NCBI RefSeq assembly: GCF_902459745.1
Contig: NZ_CABPSJ010000002.1
Location: 186,001 to 250,000, forward strand
Length of the DNA stretch: 64,000 bases
Direction: 5' to 3'
DNA from: Pandoraea communis
GTDB taxonomy: Bacteria; Pseudomonadota; Gammaproteobacteria; Burkholderiales; Burkholderiaceae
How positions within the stretch are numbered: the first letter of the stretch is position 1; every line of letters begins with the position of its first letter. The translations under genes and the position numbers were made by a program. Positions 53,741 through 63,126 of the stretch are shown in pieces. Below the pieces are notes generated by a model. That model saw nothing but the letters and a program-made list of their open reading frames with translations. It was not told the origin of the DNA and did not search any database.

Positions 53741-54093
53741 GCTTTCAGCGGTCCACTTGAGACGGCTGTAAGACATGAATCCGCAGCTCGCCTGGCAGTC
53801 AAGGTGACGCGTTCCGAGCCGCACCCCAAGCGCGGCCCGGATGCGGATGAATGGCGGAAATCTCTCTGAACGCATCTGACGACGGGCGCCTATCTCGCGC
53901 TCGAAAGCGGGGGCATCGGCGTCTTCGATGCCCCTGTTGTCGTGGCAGCATCGACACCTTGTCTATAACGGGGATCACCATCTGAGCGATGGTTCTTCGA
54001 CGGATAGATAGCCACCCCACCCACCATTACCGCCTTCTCGCCGCCATTCATCGCTGCCAATGCCGGATGCCGGCGCCCGTCACGTCAGTTTCG
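53741..54093. other. Gene-free stretch with a hairpin
   Basis: No supported gene. GGGGCATCG at 53910-53918 pairs with CGATGCCCC at 53926-53934 around a 7-base loop, followed by TGTTGT; it may be a weak terminator for the preceding small genes. Confidence 0.4.
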
Positions 54094-54243
54094 TCAGCAG
54101 TTCCCCTTCTTCGCCTGTCCCGGCGGGCAGAAACCATTGCCGGGGCCACCGCGCCCGCCATGGGGACCGTCATCAGGAACGTACACAGCACAGCTTGCGA
54201 GCAAGACCGTGCAGGCGAGGAACAGGAAAGTGAGTTTTCGCAT
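54094..54243 (-). CDS. Small lipoprotein
   Basis: A 49-residue protein. MRKLTFLFLACTVLLASCAV is a textbook lipoprotein signal peptide with lipobox LASC. The remaining 32 residues are Gly/Pro-rich with two Cys (NGFCPPGQAKKGNC), so likely an unstructured surface or periplasmic peptide. GAGGAT lies upstream of ATG 54243. It is smaller than most gene finders accept. Confidence 0.7.
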   Translation of the reverse strand: MRKLTFLFLACTVLLASCAVYVPDDGPHGGRGGPGNGFCPPGQAKKGNC

Positions 54244-54591
54244 GGGTGAGATCCTCAAAATGATCCGGACACGAAGCAACATCTTCGCGCCATCCGGCCG
54301 CCATTTTACCGATAGGCTGATCCGTCTGACCCATTGGCCCCTGGAGGACGAGAATGTCTGACCTCAATACCGTAACATTCGATGCGTAGAAGCCCCGACC
54401 GTCCGCGCAAGTTCCTCGGCCGAGGAGAATTGCCCACTAACGACCAACATTGCTGACTCGACTGTTTTCGAGCGGCGACAGTTTTCCCGAACACGGTCAG
54501 CGCGCATCCGAATTTGCGAATACCCCGGGAAACTTCGTTGTGCCAGCTTTACCTTCGTGATCGACAACCGAAGTACTCCTTGTGACTGCCG

Positions 54592-55128
54592 ATGCAAACC
54601 AACTCGAAATCAACCAAATGGGGCGGTTTCGCCCGCTTACTGGCCGGATTGGCATTCGCGGCCGTCGGATTTCTGAGCACGTCACCCGACACGAGCGACG
54701 CCGTCAGACTTATCGGGATAAGCCTTTTTGGCCTTGCTGCCATCTATTTCGTTTTGCGACTCCTGCCCATACGAACGCGTGTAACGGAGAGCGCAGTGGC
54801 GGGCAATGGCGGTGCGGTCACAGTGACGCACGACGATGAGGCCATTTCGGTCACCTTCCCGGATGGGCACACCCGGTCGGTGAATTGGAATGTGTTGACA
54901 AAGATCGTGATCAGAACGACGGACGAGGGGCCTGCCGTTGACGATGTTTTCTGGGACCTTTACGTCGGTGACGACCTCGAGCTTACCTACCCTCAACACG
55001 CCGACAGTGACCGCAGGCTTCTTAACGCCATGCAGGAACGGCTTCGCGGTTTTGATAACGAGGTCGTGATCGAAGCAATGGGCTCCACCGGAAATGCGAA
55101 CTTTACCGCTTGGGAACGTGTGGCGTGA
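54592..55128 (+). CDS. Two-helix membrane protein of unknown function
   Basis: A 178-residue protein. Two membrane helices, GFARLLAGLAFAAVGFLS and LIGISLFGLAAIYFVLRLL, come before a cytoplasmic beta-rich domain (ISVTFPDGHTRSVNWNVLTK, VDDVFWDLYVGDDLELTYP) similar in layout to YcxB-like proteins. No clear ribosome binding site. The 350 bases upstream hold only the divergent lipoprotein gene and no other gene. Confidence 0.65.
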   Translation: MQTNSKSTKWGGFARLLAGLAFAAVGFLSTSPDTSDAVRLIGISLFGLAAIYFVLRLLPIRTRVTESAVAGNGGAVTVTHDDEAISVTFPDGHTRSVNWNVLTKIVIRTTDEGPAVDDVFWDLYVGDDLELTYPQHADSDRRLLNAMQERLRGFDNEVVIEAMGSTGNANFTAWERVA

Positions 55129-55143
55129 TCACACACGCTTCTA

Positions 55144-55161
55144 TTCGAACGGACGTTCGAA
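55144..55161. repeat. Perfect inverted repeat after the two-helix gene
   Basis: TTCGAAC-GGAC-GTTCGAA. No T-run follows, so a protein site is as likely as a hairpin. The remainder of the gap to 55595 holds nothing I can support. Confidence 0.4.
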
Positions 55162-55595
55162 GAAAACACCAGGTTACGAAACACCCGCCCAACGATTTCA
55201 TCGGTGCGTTGCATAGACCGATTGAATCCACAGTCGCCAGCCGACCGCGGCGGTAGCGCGGCGTTGTTATGAGTAGAATATTGGGCAAATTTGAGTGGGG
55301 TTGAACTGACTTGACGTATTTTTCGTGCGTGATGCGGCGTAACGGACAAGCCTGTCGGTGCCGTTCTCCAGATATTCCCCCCAGCCCTAACCAAGGTAAA
55401 CTGCCGCCGGAAAATTGCCCGCCAGATGGGCTCGGGGGGTCCATTTTTTTCGACCTCTGCCGTTAACCGTGTCATCGACTACCGACAAAACCCTGTCCAT
55501 TCTTTACCGCTGCCCCCGCTTACCCCGCCCAGACGCTACCGCCGTGACGGCGGGACAACGTTGACAGGGTCGAGTGCAATCATCAGAACAGTACC

Positions 55596-57119
55596 GTGTC
55601 TCTTTCCATGACCATCGGAAAACTGGCCGTTCTCGCCGGCCGCCATCCTCTGATCGTCGGCATACTCGGTAGTCTGATGGCATTCTGCGTATTGGCGATC
55701 AGCCTGATCACGCTTCTTGCCTCCCGTGAGGCCGCCGTCGAACATGCCCATGAAACGTCCAGAAACGTCACGGCCGTGTTGGTCAGCAACATTGCCAGGA
55801 CGATTGAAACGTCGAATAACTCGCTTCTCGCCGTCATTTCCGCGCTGGACAAGCCTGTGGTCCAAAGCATGGATCCTGAGTTGCGTCACGAATTGCTGTT
55901 CGACCGGACCGCTGCCCAATACGTCACCGGCATGGGAATCACAGACAATCAGGGTCGCGTGATCGACGGTTGCTGTTCCAGCACCCATATATGGGATTTC
56001 AGCGACCGGGACTATTTCACTGTTCATCGCCAGTCGGCGAATGTCGGGCTCTATGTGTCATCCGTCTACCAGGCGCGGTCGCGGGCGGGCGCACAGTCAG
56101 TTGCCATCTCGAGACGGATGAACAAGCCCGACGGGTCATTCGGTGGGATAGCGGTTGTCGCTATTGACGTCGACTATTTCAGACAACTTCTTGCAAAACT
56201 GGACGTGGGGCCAAACGGTGTCACGGCGATCGTACGCACGGACGGCACCCTGGTGACCAGAAATCCTCCGGGCAGCCAGACCGAGTTGATCAATCTGGGT
56301 AAGTCCGCAGTATTTCCGCGTATGGTGAATCAGGATTCCGGGTTTTATGCGGCTCGCTCGATCTTTGACGGCGTACTTCGCCTATATACATTCCAACGCG
56401 TTCCCGGCACGCCACTCATCGCCGTTGTCGCGCCGGCGGAAAGCGAAGTGTTGGCCTCATGGAAACAGTTGTCATGGATAGTCGGGATCTCGGCATCGTT
56501 CGTTAGCCTGGCATTCTGTGCTGCGGTCTGGTTGCTTGCGTTTGCACTGCGGGACCATGTAAAGACGCAGGTGCGGCTTACGGAGCTGACGCAAACCGAC
56601 GCGCTAACAGGGCTCAAGAACCGTCGTGCCCTCGACGAGATACTCGAAAACGAATGGGCCAGACTTCAGCGCCACGATGGTTGCCTGTCGTTGCTGTTCG
56701 TCGATGCGGATCACTTCAAAAAATACAATGACACTCACGGCCATGCGCGGGGCGACTTTGCATTGCAGCATCTCGCGACGTGTATCAATCGTCACACGCG
56801 CCGTCGAGGCGATATCGCGGCCCGATACGGCGGGGAAGAATTTGTTGTGGTGTTACCCGACACGGACGAAGCGGGCGCAGCTCAGATTGCCGAAGCAATA
56901 CGTTTCGAAGTGGAACATGGGCGACCGACTGTGACCACTGCGGCAATTCCGCCCTTCACGGTCAGTGTCGGATGCGCGACCGGTCGACGCTCACATCCCA
57001 TGTCGCTGGATGAATTGACAAATGCAGCCGATCGGGCGCTGTACGCGGCCAAGAGGAGCGGAAGGAACGCTGTCGTCTGTTCAGGTGATATTGGCGCACC
57101 GGCTCAGCCCCAGAGTTGA
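55596..57119 (+). CDS. Membrane diguanylate cyclase with periplasmic Cache sensor
   Basis: A 507-residue enzyme making cyclic di-GMP. One helix at about 18-42, a periplasmic dCache-like sensor to about 295 (DQFSDRDYFTVH-type segment reads DFSDRDYFTVHRQ), a second helix near 297-318, then the GGEEF domain. The active site RYGGEEF near 417 is intact, and RRGD five residues before it is a complete inhibitory site, so feedback control is expected. The start is GTG 55596 or ATG 55608; neither has a strong ribosome binding site. It stands alone. Confidence 0.92.
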   Translation: MSLSMTIGKLAVLAGRHPLIVGILGSLMAFCVLAISLITLLASREAAVEHAHETSRNVTAVLVSNIARTIETSNNSLLAVISALDKPVVQSMDPELRHELLFDRTAAQYVTGMGITDNQGRVIDGCCSSTHIWDFSDRDYFTVHRQSANVGLYVSSVYQARSRAGAQSVAISRRMNKPDGSFGGIAVVAIDVDYFRQLLAKLDVGPNGVTAIVRTDGTLVTRNPPGSQTELINLGKSAVFPRMVNQDSGFYAARSIFDGVLRLYTFQRVPGTPLIAVVAPAESEVLASWKQLSWIVGISASFVSLAFCAAVWLLAFALRDHVKTQVRLTELTQTDALTGLKNRRALDEILENEWARLQRHDGCLSLLFVDADHFKKYNDTHGHARGDFALQHLATCINRHTRRRGDIAARYGGEEFVVVLPDTDEAGAAQIAEAIRFEVEHGRPTVTTAAIPPFTVSVGCATGRRSHPMSLDELTNAADRALYAAKRSGRNAVVCSGDIGAPAQPQS

Positions 57120-57292
57120 TTTACACGCCTTGGTGTGGCGGTCGCGGCAGACGCTGGGCGGCCAAAATCGCGGCGTATGAGCTTTGCCGACGGATAGCGT
57201 TCGATGAGCCGTGCTGCGAGCGTATCGGCGACCGCTCGGCTCATCGAGTCCTCCCCTCTCGTGCTCGCCTCAATCATTAGGATTTGCTTCAA
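57104..57292 (-). pseudogene. Truncated FMN-dependent azoreductase (azoR fragment)
   Basis: Only the first third of the usual first domain remains. ILMIEASTRGEDSMSRAVAD then TLAARLIERYPSAKLIRRDFG is a good match to the AzoR N-terminus with its FMN-binding S-R-G...S pattern. After that the sequence turns unrelated and stops, overlapping the end of the diguanylate cyclase gene. An intact AzoR is about 200 residues. It lies 11 bases after the SnoaL-like gene, so the two were probably an operon before a deletion. Confidence 0.65.
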
Positions 57293-57303
57293 CTTCTTCG
57301 CTT

Positions 57304-57726
57304 CTATCTCTTCCCGGTCATTGCGTTCCAGGCTGCATGGGAGTCCATGTAGTCTCTCCAGTGCGTGATCTTTCGGTTTTTGATCTCGATGATCGAGCAG
57401 AACCGATTGTTGTATTTCACGCCAGTCGCGAGAATGGTGCCATGAACCTCGTATTCGATGACGCAGCCGGAGTCTGTCTTGTGGGTAATCAACTGATCGG
57501 CAGACTGAAGCGAGATGTTGTCGACGTAGCCTCTGAACGCAGCCATCAGGTCGTTTCGTCCTTTGATGACGCGCGGCCACCCCAGATCGTAAAGAACTTC
57601 GTAAATGACGTCGTCGTCAACGATGTCGAAAAAGTGCTCTCCGTCGACAAGCTCGCCGAGTGCTCCTCGAACCAGATTGAAATATGGGGCAGCGGCGCTA
57701 TAGACCGCATATTTCGATTTCGGCAT
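57304..57726 (-). CDS. SnoaL/NTF2-like protein
   Basis: A 140-residue cone-shaped NTF2-fold protein. It has FFDIVDDDVIYEVLYDLGWP then RVIKGRNDLMAAFRGYV, and the typical ending FCSIIEIKNRKITHWRDYMD SHAAW. Such proteins act as small hydrolases or isomerases or bind small ligands; the role here is unknown. It is divergent from the HxlR gene, which probably controls it. Confidence 0.85.
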   Translation of the reverse strand: MPKSKYAVYSAAAPYFNLVRGALGELVDGEHFFDIVDDDVIYEVLYDLGWPRVIKGRNDLMAAFRGYVDNISLQSADQLITHKTDSGCVIEYEVHGTILATGVKYNNRFCSIIEIKNRKITHWRDYMDSHAAWNAMTGKR

Positions 57727-57843
57727 GCCGGACTCCTTGCTCTATTTGATATGTTGCTTACAGAATGAGAGCCGAATATAGATCGGAAGCTAGCATCAAG
57801 GAAGAAGGCACTTTAGCTTCAGTTACTAACATTGAGGTAAGTT

Positions 57844-58239
57844 ATGAAGCAGTCGACCAAAGTCAGCCAACTGGACCCTGCCGCGATCTGTAGAAGCACC
57901 GACCCGATGGCGGTTCGAGAACTGCTAACGAAAATTGGCGACAAATGGACGATCTTCGTCGTGCTTTCGCTCGATCTTCTTGGGGGGCGCGCTCGATTCT
58001 CCGTACTTGAACGTGCGGTTCCGGGGATTTCGCAAAGGATGCTCTCTTCGACCCTGAAGAATCTCGAACGTGACGGTTTGGTAATTCGCGAGCTGTTTCC
58101 TGAGGTGCCGCCCCGCGTCGAGTATGAGATGACGGATCTCGGAAAGAGCCTACTGGCCCCGACGCAAGGACTGGTTGATTGGGCCAAGGGCAACTGGGAG
58201 CAAGTCAGGGATGCACAACGGAAATACGACATGAGGTAG
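57844..58239 (+). CDS. HxlR-family transcriptional regulator
   Basis: A 131-residue winged-helix protein. RELLTKIGDKWTIFVVLSLD then RFSVLERAVPGISQRMLSST and LKNLERDGLVIRE is the full HxlR signature. These often repress neighbouring oxidoreductase genes and sense quinones or aldehydes. It is divergent from the SnoaL-azoR unit. TTAC-N10-GTAA just before its ATG may be its own site. The first Cys (AICRS, near residue 16) is a possible redox sensor. Confidence 0.9.
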   Translation: MKQSTKVSQLDPAAICRSTDPMAVRELLTKIGDKWTIFVVLSLDLLGGRARFSVLERAVPGISQRMLSSTLKNLERDGLVIRELFPEVPPRVEYEMTDLGKSLLAPTQGLVDWAKGNWEQVRDAQRKYDMR

Positions 58240-58541
58240 CGTTTGACACCGGAGCAGCCGAGTCTCGTCGTATTCACGTCGGCTATCTCCTTTCCGACCG
58301 GCGTCAGGTCGTCTAGCGTCGGGAGTGCCGGCGCCGATGCCGAAGCCGGGGATGCCCACAGACGCACCCGCAACCGACGGATGTTGCGATTTCAAACATC
58401 TGGAAGTGAGTCGACTGCGGCCGTCCATCTCCGCAAGCACTCTCACTTCCCGGCAATGCTCGATGCGTGACCTCTGCCCATACAACGTGCGGGGCGCATA
58501 TTTTTTTCCCGCGAGTATCGAATCGACAGCGGCCACGTGCA
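58240..58541. other. 302-base convergent gap
   Basis: Between the HxlR gene and the oxidoreductase gene. No supported gene or strong terminator; short GC stems only. Confidence 0.4.
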
Positions 58542-59543
58542 TCACCCCAAGTCCCCTGCCCCCATGGTCAGGATGATTTTTCCAATATTTGCGGCGGACT
58601 CCATGCGCCGATGCGCATCCCCAGCCCGCGCGAGCGAGAAAGTGCTGTCCACGACCGGCTCCAAACGGGCTCCACCGTCGAAGCGTTCGAGCCAATGCTC
58701 GCGAAAACGTCGTACCATCGCGTGTTTGTCGTTTTGTGGGCGCGACTTCATCACCGTTCCCTTGATCTGCAAATGGCGATAAAGGATCTGCTCCAGATCG
58801 ACGCCCACCTGACCGCCGCCGCCAAGAATGCCGACCTGAACCAACCGTCCGCCATTAGCAAGCGTCGCCACATTACGCGCGAAATATGGTGCGCCCACGA
58901 AGTCAATCACGACGTCAACGCCTCGGCCGTTCGTAGTCTTCTTTATGACTTCGGCGAAATCTTCAGTGCGGTAGTCAATGACCACGTCGGCGCCGAGTTG
59001 TACGACGCGTTCAAGCTTGCTGCCTTCTGCCGTAGCGAAGATTTTGGCACCCGACGCGTAGGCCAGTTGCACCGCGGCCGAACCGACGCCGCCCGCCGCT
59101 GCATGAATCAGTACCGAATCGCCGCGCTGCAGCCCACCCAGATGCAGCATTGCCTCGTGCGCCGTAACGAACACTTCAGGAATCGCGGCTGCACGCACAT
59201 AGTCGAGCGAGGCGGGAATCGGCATGGCCATGCGCCAGTCGATTCGCGCTATCTCTGCATACGCGCCGCCGCCCACCACGCCCATCACGCGGTCACCCAC
59301 TTTGTAGCCCTGTACTGCGCTGCCGGTTTCAATGACTTCGCCCGCTATTTCAAGACCCATGATAGTTGAGTCTCCGAAGTTGGGCCGGCCGTAGCCGCCT
59401 GTGCGGTGAGTGAGGTCGGCGCGGTTCACGCCAGCGGCGTGCACCCGCACCAGCAAATCGTCGGGGCGCACTTCGGGCACTGGCACGTCGGCAAGCTGGA
59501 GCACGTCCGCTTCGCCGAATTCCTTGAATGTGATGGCTTTCAT
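58542..59543 (-). CDS. NAD(P)H-quinone oxidoreductase, zinc-free MDR family
   Basis: A 333-residue medium-chain reductase of the PIG3/quinone oxidoreductase type. MKAITFKEFGEADVLQL opens it, GVNRADLTHRTGGYG and IMGLEIAGEV follow, and the NADPH loop is LIHAAAGGVGSAAVQLA. Zinc ligands are absent. Its start overlaps the preceding CMD-family stop by ATGA, so the two are translationally coupled. Confidence 0.92.
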   Translation of the reverse strand: MKAITFKEFGEADVLQLADVPVPEVRPDDLLVRVHAAGVNRADLTHRTGGYGRPNFGDSTIMGLEIAGEVIETGSAVQGYKVGDRVMGVVGGGAYAEIARIDWRMAMPIPASLDYVRAAAIPEVFVTAHEAMLHLGGLQRGDSVLIHAAAGGVGSAAVQLAYASGAKIFATAEGSKLERVVQLGADVVIDYRTEDFAEVIKKTTNGRGVDVVIDFVGAPYFARNVATLANGGRLVQVGILGGGGQVGVDLEQILYRHLQIKGTVMKSRPQNDKHAMVRRFREHWLERFDGGARLEPVVDSTFSLARAGDAHRRMESAANIGKIILTMGAGDLG

Positions 59544-59911
59544 GCTGATGTTTCCTGTGTAGTGTGAGGTGTGTCGGAGCCGCTTGGGTGCTGCGCCGCA
59601 AGCGTGTCTTGCGCTAAGGCAGATGCCGAGATCGCTGCCGGAAACCCCGCGTAGAACGCGAGGTGCGTGATGGCAGCGGACAGTTCTTCATGTGTAACGC
59701 CATTATTTACAGCGCGGCGCAGATGCGCGGGCAGTTCGTCGAGATAGCCGCCCGTGATCAGCGCGGCGACCGTCACGAGGCTGCGGTCTCGCAGCGACAG
59801 AGCCGGGTCGCTCCAGATCTGCGGGTAGAGCGTGGTATCGACGAACTCTGCGAGTTTGGGCGTGAAAGCGCGCGCCGCTTCGCGAGGTTTGGTGAAATTT
59901 TCATGGGACAT
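59540..59911 (-). CDS. Carboxymuconolactone decarboxylase-family protein
   Basis: A 123-residue AhpD/CMD-fold protein. It contains SLRDRSLVTVAALITGGYLD, LPAHLRRAVNNGVTHEELSA and AFYAGFPAAISA, standard for the family. No Cys-x-x-Cys pair is present, so it is not an AhpD peroxidase; a decarboxylase-like or ring-cleavage role is more likely. It lies 13 bases after the aldehyde dehydrogenase stop. Confidence 0.9.
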   Translation of the reverse strand: MSHENFTKPREAARAFTPKLAEFVDTTLYPQIWSDPALSLRDRSLVTVAALITGGYLDELPAHLRRAVNNGVTHEELSAAITHLAFYAGFPAAISASALAQDTLAAQHPSGSDTPHTTQETSA

Positions 59912-59924
59912 GACGACTCTCCTT

Positions 59925-61361
59925 TCAGGCCTGGCTGATGAATTTGTGTGTGAGGTAGTACTCGATGCCCTCGACTCCCCCTTCCGAACCGTGGCCGCTT
60001 TCTTTCATGCCGCCAAATGGCAGTTCGGTTGCGACGATGCGATACTGGTTGATACCGATCATCCCGGCTTCCAGTCCGTCACCCACGTCGATCGCGGTGC
60101 GAGCACTCTGCGTGAACGCATAGGCCGACAGTCCATACGGCAGGCGGTTCGCTTCGGCCAGACCATCTTCGAGTGTCTCGAAGCGCATCAGCACGGCGAT
60201 CGGACCAAACGGCTCCTCGTGCATGACGCGTGCATCCATCGGTACGTCGGCAAGAACAGTCGGCTCGAAGAAGTAGCCTTCGCCTTCAATGCGCTTGCCG
60301 CCTGCCAGCACTTTGGCGCCGCGTGCCACTGCGTCCGCCACCAGCTCTTCCATCTTCGCGAGTTGCCGAGGATTGGCAAGCGGGCCAACCTGAGTGTTGG
60401 GATCCATGCCGTTGCCTACCTTAAGTGCCCTTGCTGCCCGCACAAAGTGTTCAACGAACACGTCGTAAACACCGCGTTGAACCAGGAAGCGCGTCGATGA
60501 GATGCAGATCTGGCCGGTGCCGCGGAACCGGTTGGCCGCACCTTCGACGGCGGCCCTCTCCACGTTGGCGTCGTCAAATACCAGTACGGGACCGTGGCCA
60601 CCGAGTTCGAGTGTGATGGGCTTGACGCCTTCCGCAGCGCGTGCCGAGAGCAGACGACCGATCGGCACCGAACCCGTGAAAGTGACCTTGCGTATCACCG
60701 GGGATGCGATAAGTTGCTTCGAGACTTGGTCGGGCACGCCGAACACGACTTGCAGCACCCCTTTGGGAAGACCCGCATCGTCGAGCGCGCGGGCTAGTGC
60801 GAGTGCAGTGGCGGGGCTTTCTTCGCCCGGCTTGATGATCACGCTACAACCAGCTGCGAGCGCCGCCGAAAGCTTGCGCGCCGGCGTAATGGCCGGAAAA
60901 TTCCACGGTGTGAACGCAGCCACCGGACCAATTGCCTGCTTTTTCACGAGCTGCTGTACGCCGGGGCGATTCGAGGGCACCACTCGGCCATCGATGCGAC
61001 GCGCCTCTTCCGAAAACCACTCGAAGTATTCAGCGGCGCGCAGCACTTCGTCGCGGCTCTCAGCAAGTGGCTTGCCCTCTTCGAGAGTCATCATTTCGGC
61101 AATGTGCGGCGCGCGTTCACGCATGAGTTCTGCTGCGCGCCTAAGGATGCGGGCGCGTTCAGCGGGAACTGTGTTGCGCCAGACGTCGAACGCACGGCGC
61201 GTGACACTCAGCGCGTGGTCCAGATCGCTAGTGGTCGCTAGCGGCACGCGGCCCAGTTCGCCTCTCGTGGCCGGGTTGATGACGGGTACGGTTTCGCGTT
61301 TGTTTGCGGCGATCCATTCGCCGTCAATGAACAGGTACAGGGGATCGTAGACTGAGTTCAT
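59925..61361 (-). CDS. NAD(P)-dependent aldehyde dehydrogenase (GabD-like)
   Basis: A 478-residue aldehyde dehydrogenase of the succinate-semialdehyde type. FTPWNFPAITPARKLSAALA binds the cofactor, FTGSVPIGR is the Rossmann loop, the Glu is in LELGGHGP and the catalytic Cys in GTGQICISS. ATG 61361 (MNSVYDPLYLFIDGEW) was chosen; an earlier in-frame start lies in AT-rich promoter DNA. It is first in an operon with the CMD and quinone oxidoreductase genes, divergent from a LysR gene. Confidence 0.93.
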   Translation of the reverse strand: MNSVYDPLYLFIDGEWIAANKRETVPVINPATRGELGRVPLATTSDLDHALSVTRRAFDVWRNTVPAERARILRRAAELMRERAPHIAEMMTLEEGKPLAESRDEVLRAAEYFEWFSEEARRIDGRVVPSNRPGVQQLVKKQAIGPVAAFTPWNFPAITPARKLSAALAAGCSVIIKPGEESPATALALARALDDAGLPKGVLQVVFGVPDQVSKQLIASPVIRKVTFTGSVPIGRLLSARAAEGVKPITLELGGHGPVLVFDDANVERAAVEGAANRFRGTGQICISSTRFLVQRGVYDVFVEHFVRAARALKVGNGMDPNTQVGPLANPRQLAKMEELVADAVARGAKVLAGGKRIEGEGYFFEPTVLADVPMDARVMHEEPFGPIAVLMRFETLEDGLAEANRLPYGLSAYAFTQSARTAIDVGDGLEAGMIGINQYRIVATELPFGGMKESGHGSEGGVEGIEYYLTHKFISQA

Positions 61362-61911
61362 GGCATTATCTCGATATAAATACTTAATTAGCAATCCATA
61401 CTATTTGCTTGACTTTCATGCGCGATAGGCGAAATTCGATCAGCTGATTCGGATGAGCAGCGCAGTTGGCTGAGTCGTATTACTGCCGGGTGCGGCCGAC
61501 GGGTTCGACCGCCCAGACCTTGATCGTCGTGTCGGACGCCTGTGCGCCATAAGCGCCTGTATTCTCGGCGGCGAGTATGGGCGTCGAAAGAATGCGCTTC
61601 ATGTATCGTGGGGCGGCGTTCGAATCGGGAAGGGTGCAACGAGTGCCTGACTGCAGAACGAAGTCTAGACGCGAAGTCTGTTTGGTTTTAGTGGGGCTGC
61701 AAAGAATGATTCTTTCTGCTGGAGGGAAAATGCCTTGCCGCTATTGAACGATCGTGCTTTTTCCTCGCCGCTGAAGCGTCAGAGCGCTTCTATGCCCGGT
61801 GCTTCCCTTAAAAAACCCGGCGTATGATGCTGGGCTTGCGTGTGGTGTGGCTTTCGACCGGTCGGGTGCGAATGCCGAGAGAATCATGAAATCTCATCGG
61901 GAAGAATCGGA
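61362..61911. promoter_or_regulatory. Divergent regulatory region between aldehyde dehydrogenase and LysR genes
   Basis: About 550 bases. Its left end (61362-61420) is AT-rich with TATTTATAT-type sequences and TTAATTA, suitable for the aldehyde dehydrogenase promoter and LysR binding. No gene is convincing inside; a 40-codon minus frame at 61480-61602 lacks a ribosome binding site. Confidence 0.4.
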
Positions 61912-62871
61912 ATGGACAAGGTCTACAACATGTCGGTATTCGTGAAGGTCGTGGAGATGAGCAGCTTCACCGCCGTCGCCAATTACCTGGATACTACGGT
62001 CGGCAATGTTTCGCGTGCCGTTTCCGTGCTCGAGGAAGGGCTCAATACACGACTATTGCAAAGGTCCACCCGACGCCTCGTCGTCACCGATGCGGGACGC
62101 CGCTTTTACGAGCGTAGTGTCTCTATCCTGGCTGAAATCGAGCATGCCGAAGCCGAGGCACGTGACGCGTTGCTTGAGCCGCGAGGGACGCTGCGCGTAC
62201 ACGCCGTGCCGGGACTTGGGCGTGAGCTTGTGACGCGGGCGGTGCTTGCTTACCGCAAGGCGTATCCGGAAGTTTCAGTCGACGTACTGCTCTCGCAACG
62301 CATGCCCAACCTCCTTGAAGAACAGCTTGATCTGGCTGTCGTGATTGCACGAGCTTTGCCCGATTCTGCCTATGTGAGCCAGAAGATCGGAGGCAGTCAT
62401 TGTGTGCTGGCTGCCTCGCCTGCGTATCTGGCGCAACATCCTGCGCCCGAGCGGCCGGAGGATCTGGCCGATCACGCGCGCGTGCTGCTAAGCACGGTGG
62501 ATTACGCGCCAGACGAATGGCATCTCAAGAGTGCATCGGACACTATGGTCTTCCGGCCCTCGGGACCGCATTTCAGCGTGAATGACATGGAGGCGATGGC
62601 CGTCGCGCTGCGTGACGGCGCTGGAATTGGATTGCTTGCAGCATTCTCCGCAATCAACGACCTGCGCCAGGGAACGCTCGTTCGTGTCCTGCCGCATTTT
62701 CACACTTATGAACGCAATGTGTATGCGGTCTACCCATCCCGGCAGTTTGTGGACGCGAAGATTAAGCGGTTCGTTGACGTGCTAAAAGTTCATGTCGGAG
62801 AGCAACTGGATTCATATGCAAAAGAGCTGGGTATTGAGACCACACCGGAGGGTGGCGTGGACAGCCTATGA
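61912..62871 (+). CDS. LysR-family regulator of the aldehyde dehydrogenase operon
   Basis: A 319-residue LysR protein. MDKVYNMSVFVKVVEMSSFT then AVANYLDTTVGNVSRAVSVL is the DNA-binding domain, with the substrate-binding domain from about 90. ATG 61912 follows GGGAAGAATCGG. It is divergent from the three-gene oxidoreductase operon and the natural candidate to control it. Confidence 0.9.
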   Translation: MDKVYNMSVFVKVVEMSSFTAVANYLDTTVGNVSRAVSVLEEGLNTRLLQRSTRRLVVTDAGRRFYERSVSILAEIEHAEAEARDALLEPRGTLRVHAVPGLGRELVTRAVLAYRKAYPEVSVDVLLSQRMPNLLEEQLDLAVVIARALPDSAYVSQKIGGSHCVLAASPAYLAQHPAPERPEDLADHARVLLSTVDYAPDEWHLKSASDTMVFRPSGPHFSVNDMEAMAVALRDGAGIGLLAAFSAINDLRQGTLVRVLPHFHTYERNVYAVYPSRQFVDAKIKRFVDVLKVHVGEQLDSYAKELGIETTPEGGVDSL

Positions 62872-62925
62872 TCCGGTCGGCGCTCGATCATGTGGAATTG
62901 CGGCTCCGGAGTGTCTCCGTGGCTA

Positions 62926-63123
62926 TTAGCCGAGGCGTCCCGCTATATCTGTTGCCGTCGCGTTGTAATAGGTCATAAGCTCAGAGATATTTCTATGCCC
63001 GGTCATCCTAGCTAGATCCAACGGCGGTAGCGTCTTCGCCAGGCGAGTGATTGACCTGACTGATTTTTTCGTACCACGGGCGTCTAGAGATTCACGGCCC
63101 CTTGATCCGAGTCGAAAGCGCAC
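62926..63123 (-). pseudogene. C-terminal remnant of a tyrosine recombinase
   Basis: The last 45 residues, ITRLAKTLPPLDLARMTGHR then NISELMTYYNATATDIAGRL, match the end of phage-type integrases with the GH motif and the catalytic Tyr. The upstream part of the catalytic domain, including the first Arg and the His-x-x-Arg box, is missing or scrambled. It marks an old integration event. Confidence 0.7.
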
Positions 63124-63126
63124 CCT

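Noticed and set aside
58150-58695. 181-codon minus frame overlapping the HxlR and oxidoreductase genes
   Set aside because: Overlaps two well supported genes and shows no motif.
61480-61602. 40-codon minus frame in the aldehyde dehydrogenase/LysR gap
   Set aside because: Readable but lacks a ribosome binding site and any resemblance to a known small protein.
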